Below are positions 13,879-18,832 of a stretch of 18,832 nt of DNA, piece by piece (the first letter of the stretch is position 1; each line of letters begins with the position of its first letter). A program made the position numbers and the translations under genes. The stretch covers positions 1 to 18,832 of the forward strand of contig JBQTHP010000056.1 in assembly GCA_052389755.1 (NCBI GenBank), given 5' to 3'. Source of the stretch: JBQTHP01 sp052389755 (GTDB lineage Bacteria > Pseudomonadota > Gammaproteobacteria > Steroidobacterales > Steroidobacteraceae). Under the pieces are notes generated by a model. The model was not told the DNA's origin and made no database searches. It saw only the letters and a list, made by a program, of their open reading frames with translations.

Positions 13879-15159
13879 ATGCGCACCGTTTTCTACGCAT
13901 GGCAGAGCGAAACGCCGCACGACGCGAATCGCGATTTCATCGCGGGCGCACTCGATGCGGCGGTGCGCGCGCTCAATTTGGATCTCGAGCTGGTGTCCGC
14001 CGACGAAGGCCTCGTGCTCGACCGCGACGTGCGCGGCGTCCCCGGCATGGCGCCGATCGCCGATACGATCCTCGAGAAGATCAAGGCATCGAGCGTGTGC
14101 GCGATGGACCTCACGATCGTCGCGACGAACGTCGGGCGGCGCCAACGCGGCATTCCGAACTCGAACGTGCTGATAGAGCTCGGCTTCGCGCTCGCGGCGC
14201 GCGGGCCGGAGGTGATCGTGTGCATCATGAACGAGCACTTCGGCCATCCCGACGACCTTCCCTTCGACCTGCGCCACCGAAACGTGCCGGTGCGGTACAA
14301 CCTGCGGCCGCACGCCACGCCGCTCGAGCGCGAGCGGCAGCTCGCCGAGCTCACCGCGGGGCTCACCGAGACGCTGCGACTGGCGCTGCAGAAACGCCCC
14401 GAAAGTGCTGGTGCCGCGGCTCACGTCCACCATGCGGCGGCGCCGATGGATGCGCACGTCTTCGGCGACATCGCGGCGTTCGAGCTCGCCCGCACGCGCT
14501 CGCGGGATCTCGAAGGCCGTTTCAACGAGCGCGTGTACTGGCACGACGGACCGACCGCGTGGCTGCGCTTGCTGCCGACGAACGCGCTGAGCCTCACGCG
14601 CGCCGATATCACCGATCTTGCGCACGGCGAGCCGTCGCTCGAGACGTTCGGGAGCGGATTGCTGACGCGCCGCATCCCGAACGAGCGCGGCCTCGTCGCC
14701 ATTGCGTTCGAGGGAAGCCATCCGACCGTGGTGGCCGATCGCATCACGCAGCTCTTCCGCACCGGCGAGCTCTGGGGTTTGAATCGCGCGCTGCTGCGGC
14801 AGGAGGCGGCCGCCCCGCGCAATCTCGTCATGTCCTGGACGGCGCTGCGCGCGACGTTCGAGCAGACGCTCACGTATTACATGGCCTTCGCGCGCGGGCC
14901 GCTGCAGATTCGCGGCGACGTCATTCTGATCGCCGGCGTGGCGCGCGTGACGGGTGCGATCCTCGCAGTGCCAGGCATGCGCGAGGATGAGCGGCCGCGC
15001 TGCCTCGAGCCGATGGTGCGAGTGCAGATGCGGCTCACCGATCTCGATGGTGATCCCGCGCACCTGCTTTCGCCTTTCTGGACGGCGCTGTGGGATGCCT
15101 GCGGGATGAAGATGCCCACGGCGAGCCGCGAGGGCGCCGCCGGCGGTACGGCTTTGTGA
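13879..15159 (+). CDS. TIR/nucleoside-deoxyribosyltransferase-like protein with an unrecognised C-terminal domain
   Basis: A 426-residue soluble protein. The ATG at 13879 follows GAGGAG (13868-13873). The N-terminal domain (about 1-140) opens with RTVFYAWQSETPHDANRDFI (2-21), then LDRDVRGVPGMAPIADTILE (47-66), VCAMDLTIVATN, and IPNSNVLIELGFALAARG (92-109) with Glu100, then VIVCIMNEHFG and LPFDLRHRNVPVRY. This arrangement is that of TIR-like, flavodoxin-type domains related to nucleoside 2-deoxyribosyltransferases, often found in bacterial conflict systems. Glu100 sits where those enzymes keep a catalytic glutamate. After a helical linker (145-175) and an A/H-rich spacer, residues about 195-410 form a second domain (AWLRLLPTNALSL at 227-239, WGLNRALL at 299-306) that I do not recognise. 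Enzymatic and defence roles are inferred. Confidence 0.78.
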   Translation: MRTVFYAWQSETPHDANRDFIAGALDAAVRALNLDLELVSADEGLVLDRDVRGVPGMAPIADTILEKIKASSVCAMDLTIVATNVGRRQRGIPNSNVLIELGFALAARGPEVIVCIMNEHFGHPDDLPFDLRHRNVPVRYNLRPHATPLERERQLAELTAGLTETLRLALQKRPESAGAAAHVHHAAAPMDAHVFGDIAAFELARTRSRDLEGRFNERVYWHDGPTAWLRLLPTNALSLTRADITDLAHGEPSLETFGSGLLTRRIPNERGLVAIAFEGSHPTVVADRITQLFRTGELWGLNRALLRQEAAAPRNLVMSWTALRATFEQTLTYYMAFARGPLQIRGDVILIAGVARVTGAILAVPGMREDERPRCLEPMVRVQMRLTDLDGDPAHLLSPFWTALWDACGMKMPTASREGAAGGTAL

Positions 15160-15178
15160 CCAAGCACGGAGCGATAGG

Positions 15179-15850
15179 ATGCGAACGACATCGACCACGG
15201 CCGCCGCAACTGTTGCCGGCCTGATAGCGCTCGTGGTGTGCTCGTGGAGCGCGCCGCCCGCGGCACAAGCAGCGCCAGCCTCGACGACGCCGCCCGAGGT
15301 AGTCGAGCGCGCGCGCAAAGCGCTCGCGGAGGCCGGAATTTCCGCAGATCTGCACCTGGTCTCGAGCGAGCCCGCCGAATGGCCGGATTCGAGCCTCGGC
15401 TGCCGCCAGCCGCGTATGCAGTATCTGCAGGTGATCACGGCCGGTTACGCGCTGCGATTCGCCGGCGATGACGGGCGCACGCACACCGTGCACGTCGCGG
15501 GTGAAACGGCCGTCGTCTGCATGCAGCGATTGGACACCGGCAGGGCCAAGAACGCGGCCGGGGGCTATCGCGCGCCGGATATGCAGATGCTGGTGGAGAA
15601 GGCGCGGAAGGATCTCGCCGCGCGTCTCGGTGCACCACTGAGCGAGATCCGCTTACAGGACGTCGAGTCGATGACGTGGCCGGACGAGAAGCTCGGATGC
15701 TCCCCGGCCGCGGGCGAAGCGTCGAAGCCGCGCACGCCGGCGAGCAGTGTGGCGGGGTTCCGGCTGGCATTGGCCCGCGGCGGACAGCTCTATACGTATC
15801 ACACGGATTCGCAGCGAACTATTCCGTGCCCGCCGATCGAGGCACAGTAG
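15179..15850 (+). CDS. Exported protein with two tandem W-P-D...L-G-C units
   Basis: A 223-residue secreted or periplasmic protein. The ATG at 15179 follows GGAG (15168-15171). A signal peptide covers about residues 1-31, with a long hydrophobic core and probable cleavage after AQA. The mature part is an internal duplication. Each copy has a helix (PPEVVERARKALAEAGI; APDMQMLVEKARKDLAARLG), then W-P-D-x-x-L-G-C (AEWPDSSLGC; MTWPDEKLGC), then a G-Y/G-F beta hairpin, then a Y/H-rich strand and a final Cys (TAVVC; RTIPC). The paired cysteines in each unit could form disulfides. Similar W-P-D-x-x-L-G-C units occur in uncharacterised exported proteins, but I know of no function. It lies 19 bases after the TIR-like gene and converges on the secreted protease. 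Confidence 0.78.
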   Translation: MRTTSTTAAATVAGLIALVVCSWSAPPAAQAAPASTTPPEVVERARKALAEAGISADLHLVSSEPAEWPDSSLGCRQPRMQYLQVITAGYALRFAGDDGRTHTVHVAGETAVVCMQRLDTGRAKNAAGGYRAPDMQMLVEKARKDLAARLGAPLSEIRLQDVESMTWPDEKLGCSPAAGEASKPRTPASSVAGFRLALARGGQLYTYHTDSQRTIPCPPIEAQ

Positions 15851-15865
15851 CCGCGCAGAAACGAA

Positions 15866-15889
15866 CAGGGCCACGTTTCCGTGGCCCTG
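15866..15889. terminator. Bidirectional hairpin terminator between convergent genes
   Basis: CAGGGCCACG and its exact complement CGTGGCCCTG form a 10-base-pair stem around a TTTC loop. It lies 15 bases after the stop at 15850 and 43 bases beyond the stop of the - strand protease. Read on the - strand the stem is followed by TTCGTTTCT, a U-rich tail, so termination of the protease transcript should be efficient. On the + strand no U-run follows. Confidence 0.8.
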
Positions 15890-15932
15890 CTCGCGTCGAT
15901 GAACGATCAGACGATCACGTCAATCGTCGTCG

Positions 15933-18832
15933 TCATTCATCATCATCATCCGACCCAAGCGTCGCAACGGCTGCCTGGTCCTTCTCCCGATTGTTCGGGA
16001 AGAGCCAGAGCACCTTGCCTTTCGGGCCGGTGTTCGCAATGTTGACCGACTCGTCGTTCGCCAGGCCAAAGCCGTTGAGGTCCGGAACGATCTCGTTGGC
16101 GAGATTGATCGAACCCGTCTGCACGTCCGTGTTGCCCTGTCGATCGGAGAGTACGAGGCGATACGTGAAGCTGTCGGGCACCAGACCACCGCCGGCCTCC
16201 AGGGTGAACGGCAGCATCAGCACGCTGTCGTTGAAGTCCCAGCCGCCCAGATTGATCCAGTCCAGGAACCCGCCGCCCCCGACGATGAACTGCGCCACGG
16301 CGTACGTGCCCGGGGCTACGTTCTGGAACGCCGAGCGGTCGCGCGCCGCGAGGCGAACGTCGTCGGTGCCGTTTCCGTCGACATCCAGGAACATGTCGAT
16401 GTCGAGATTGGAAACGTGCTCATACCTGCGGTCGACCGCGATGCCGAGCTCCATGATCGGGAAGCCGGCGAGCATGCCCGTGCGTACGCCGAGATGTTTG
16501 ATGGAGCTGTAGGTCCGGTCCGCGCCCGTGCCGCCGCTGGCCACGAAAGTGAAGCCTTCGGCGAAGCCGACCGCCGGTCCATCGTTCTCGATGCGGATGC
16601 CCGAGGCCCCTTTCGCATCCAACTCCAGATCCGATGCCGCATCCACGGCCGCGAGGTAGCCCACGCGCAAGGTGTCCGTGCCGTCGCTGAGGACGCACCA
16701 GCCGTCGACTTCGCTCTGGCTGACAGAGGCGTTATCGAACACATTGGCGGCCGCGGTTGCACTCGGGTCGAACCGCAGGCGCAGCTCGAGCTCTTCGCTG
16801 TCGCGCTTGTCGACCTTGACGCTCTTCGGGCAGCTCACCGTGACGCCGGGATAGGTCGCACGTGGAACGTGCGTGACGCTGAACGTGCGATTGCGGTTGG
16901 ACATGTTGGTGAGCCGCACTTCTCGCTCGACGGTGGTGGTCTCGTCCGGATTTACCCGTCCGAAGGACACGCCGCCCGGGCTTGCGAAGCTCGTCAGTCT
17001 CGCCGCGCGATCGACGCGCACCGCGCCGACGCCATGCCGCGCCAGGCTCGTATCGCCCGAGGCGTTGCCGTCTTCGGTCGAGTTCTGGAGCAGCGCCTTG
17101 ATGCCGCTCACTGACAGCTTCGGATGCAGCTCGCGGAGCAGGGCCGCCGCGCCCGCGACGTGCGGTGCGGCCATCGAGGTTCCCTGGATGTTGAGCGAGC
17201 CCGTGCCCGTGCCCCGACCGGTCGAAACGATGCCGACGCCGGGTGCCGACAGATCGGGCTTGAAGCCCGAACCGGTGTGGCCGGGACCGCGCGAGGAGAA
17301 GCCCGCGATGCGGTCCTGCTTCGTGGCATCTGGACCGAATCCCAACGTGACTTGCACGGGAGTCGTGGCAGCCGCGGTGGTGGCCTGCGAAATGATCGGG
17401 GTTCCGCTCTCGAGACTGATCATGACGCCCGGAATCAACGCGGTGATCGCGCCCATGGTGATCGGATCACCGGCGACGCTGTTGACCATGATGACCGCGC
17501 GTGCGCCGGCTGCGCGCGCATTGGCGCTCTTCAGCTGGAACGTGCAGACACCGCGCTGCATGAGGACGATGTTGCCGCTCACTTCCGCCGCGTTTGCGAG
17601 AGGTCCGCAACCGAGCAGAGGATCTGCCTCGACCACGATGTCCGACAGCGGTGCGACGGCCGAAACGCGCGACGGCGAGGTGCCTTCTTCGTTGAACTTG
17701 GCGCCGGCGACTGCGGCCGGCGCGGTGACGTTCACCGTGGCGAAATTGCGCCCCCCGGGCACGTTGGCCGCGACGGAAATCGCCTCGGGAGAGACGGCCG
17801 GCGCGCCGGTGATGTAGGGCACGTTGCTTTCGTTGCCCGCGGAGGCGACGACGATGATGCCGACGGCTGCCGCGTTCGACGAAGAGATCGCCGATGGATC
17901 GGCCGGCTCGCCGAACGGCGAACCCAGGCTCATGTTGATCACGTCGAGGTGATCGCTCATGTCGCCGTCAGCGTTCGGGTCCATTGCCCACTCGATCGCG
18001 AGCGAGGTGAGGTTGGTCGAGCCGCCGCCGTCGCTGAATACCTTGAGCGCATACAGCTCGGCGTTCGGTGCAACACCCGCACCGATCGAGCTCGCCACGC
18101 CGAAACCCGCGGCCGATCCCGCGACGTGGCTGCCATGTCCGTTGCCGTCGAGCGGATCCGGATCCGGCGCCGGCACGCTGCCGGCGACGTTCGCGTTATA
18201 GGTGGGGCCCGCGAAATCGGTTCCGCCCTTGACCTTGGCGGTCGGGAAAGTGCCCGCCTCGATGATGTTCTTGTCGTTGGCGTTGAACGCGGCAACCGTG
18301 CCCGGCCCGCCGAAGTTCGCGTGCGTGTAGTCGATGCCCGTGTCGATGATGCCGATCTTGATGCCGTCGCCTCGCAGACCGAGCTCCGTCGCCGCCCGGA
18401 CCGCGCCGATCCACGGAACGCTCTCGACGTTGTCGATCTCGTGCTTTTCCACGCGACCGATCGAGATCACTCCGGGCAGCGCCTTGAGCGCTTCGACTTG
18501 CCCAGCCGGCACGCTGACGCGGAAGCCGTTGGCTCCCACTCGCTGGCGCGAGAGCTCCGTCGCGTTGTAGGAGCCCAGGTTGCTGCGAAACGCAGCCTGC
18601 TCGGCGTCGACTCGCCTCGCCTGTTCGACCTGCGCGGCACGGCTCGCCATCGCGCCCGTCGCCGCAAGCGATGCGGCGTTCAGTTCGGAAACGGATGGCG
18701 TCGCAAGGCGAATGAATACTTCGATCTCCTCGCCCTGCTTGTCGAGGAATCCGCGGTCGAATTTTTCGGCCGCCCATCCGCTGCTCGACACAGCGCCGAG
18801 CATCGTGCCGACGGCGAGTGCGAACGCCCTCG
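15933..18832 (-). CDS. Secreted S8 (subtilisin-like) serine protease with PA domain, N-terminus outside the window
   Basis: The frame stays open to the right edge; the residues before the first ATG at 18803 (RAFALAVGT) continue a signal peptide ending near GWAA, so the true start lies beyond 18832. Positions count from that ATG. A pro-domain (about 27-125) is followed by the catalytic triad Asp154 (IIDTGID), His223 (NGHGSHVAG) and Ser543 (GTSMAAPHVAG), with oxyanion Asn324 (SAGNES). A PA-type insert (about 380-480; VLMQRGVCTFQLKSANARAAG) lies between His and Ser. After about residue 600 come a fibronectin-like beta region and a long C-terminal domain containing DIDMFLDVDGNGTDDVRL, a possible calcium loop. 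The protein ends in GSDDDDE. It is probably exported to the periplasm or outside as a broad-specificity protease. Its transcript ends at the hairpin at 15866-15889. Confidence 0.93.
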   Translation of the reverse strand, partial: RAFALAVGTMLGAVSSSGWAAEKFDRGFLDKQGEEIEVFIRLATPSVSELNAASLAATGAMASRAAQVEQARRVDAEQAAFRSNLGSYNATELSRQRVGANGFRVSVPAGQVEALKALPGVISIGRVEKHEIDNVESVPWIGAVRAATELGLRGDGIKIGIIDTGIDYTHANFGGPGTVAAFNANDKNIIEAGTFPTAKVKGGTDFAGPTYNANVAGSVPAPDPDPLDGNGHGSHVAGSAAGFGVASSIGAGVAPNAELYALKVFSDGGGSTNLTSLAIEWAMDPNADGDMSDHLDVINMSLGSPFGEPADPSAISSSNAAAVGIIVVASAGNESNVPYITGAPAVSPEAISVAANVPGGRNFATVNVTAPAAVAGAKFNEEGTSPSRVSAVAPLSDIVVEADPLLGCGPLANAAEVSGNIVLMQRGVCTFQLKSANARAAGARAVIMVNSVAGDPITMGAITALIPGVMISLESGTPIISQATTAAATTPVQVTLGFGPDATKQDRIAGFSSRGPGHTGSGFKPDLSAPGVGIVSTGRGTGTGSLNIQGTSMAAPHVAGAAALLRELHPKLSVSGIKALLQNSTEDGNASGDTSLARHGVGAVRVDRAARLTSFASPGGVSFGRVNPDETTTVEREVRLTNMSNRNRTFSVTHVPRATYPGVTVSCPKSVKVDKRDSEELELRLRFDPSATAAANVFDNASVSQSEVDGWCVLSDGTDTLRVGYLAAVDAASDLELDAKGASGIRIENDGPAVGFAEGFTFVASGGTGADRTYSSIKHLGVRTGMLAGFPIMELGIAVDRRYEHVSNLDIDMFLDVDGNGTDDVRLAARDRSAFQNVAPGTYAVAQFIVGGGGFLDWINLGGWDFNDSVLMLPFTLEAGGGLVPDSFTYRLVLSDRQGNTDVQTGSINLANEIVPDLNGFGLANDESVNIANTGPKGKVLWLFPNNREKDQAAVATLGSDDDDE

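Noticed and set aside
13858..15438. Long - strand open frame of about 526 codons opposite the TIR-like gene
   Set aside because: Composition (R, H, A repeats) is that of a shadow frame; the + strand gene has a ribosome-binding site and coherent domain motifs.

Overview
The window reads as a chromosomal piece of a GC-rich Gram-negative bacterium, most likely a soil or aquatic gamma- or betaproteobacterium. The reasons are strong G/C preference at third codon positions, Sec signal peptides with A-x-A cleavage sites, many ATG/GTG starts overlapping the preceding stop, and a kinase/diguanylate-cyclase repertoire typical of those groups. No rRNA, tRNA, insertion sequence or CRISPR array was recognised. 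Genes are densely packed; the assignment to a taxon is inference only.

Left part (1-2605): the C-terminal part of a large protein running in from the left edge, a small probable lipoprotein coupled to it by an ATGA overlap, a BrnT-type toxin with a short antitoxin, and a divergently oriented small exported protein. Between that exported protein and the next operon lie two perfect inverted repeats that look like operator sites.

Signalling operon (2837-7450, + strand): a membrane CHASE4-HAMP histidine kinase, a REC-GGDEF-EAL protein, a four-helix SMR/EamA-like membrane protein and a SET-domain protein. They are separated by 4 and 6 bases and then a one-base overlap, so they are very likely co-transcribed. 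The natural reading is phosphorelay control of cyclic-di-GMP turnover; the SET protein is the unexpected partner.

Envelope pair (7428-9922, - strand): a family 2 glycosyltransferase and an alkaline-phosphatase-superfamily protein joined by an ATGA overlap. A good sigma70-like promoter lies just upstream. The phosphatase-like gene converges on the SET gene and their 3' ends overlap.

Kinase pair (10453-13252, + strand): two homologous soluble PAS histidine kinases in tandem. The first is split by a frameshift exactly at the entrance to its ATPase domain, and the two halves meet at a TAATG stop/start overlap. Between this pair and the envelope pair sits a stretch with one doubtful open frame.

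Conflict-type locus (13249-15159): a ParE/RelE-like toxin with its addiction-module antitoxin on the - strand, divergent from a 426-residue protein with an N-terminal TIR/nucleoside-deoxyribosyltransferase-like domain and an unrecognised C-terminal domain. This is the best candidate in the window for a little-described (defence) system.

Right part (15179-18832): an exported protein made of two copies of a W-P-D...L-G-C unit, a strong bidirectional hairpin terminator, and a large secreted S8 (subtilisin-like) protease on the - strand whose N-terminus runs off the right edge.
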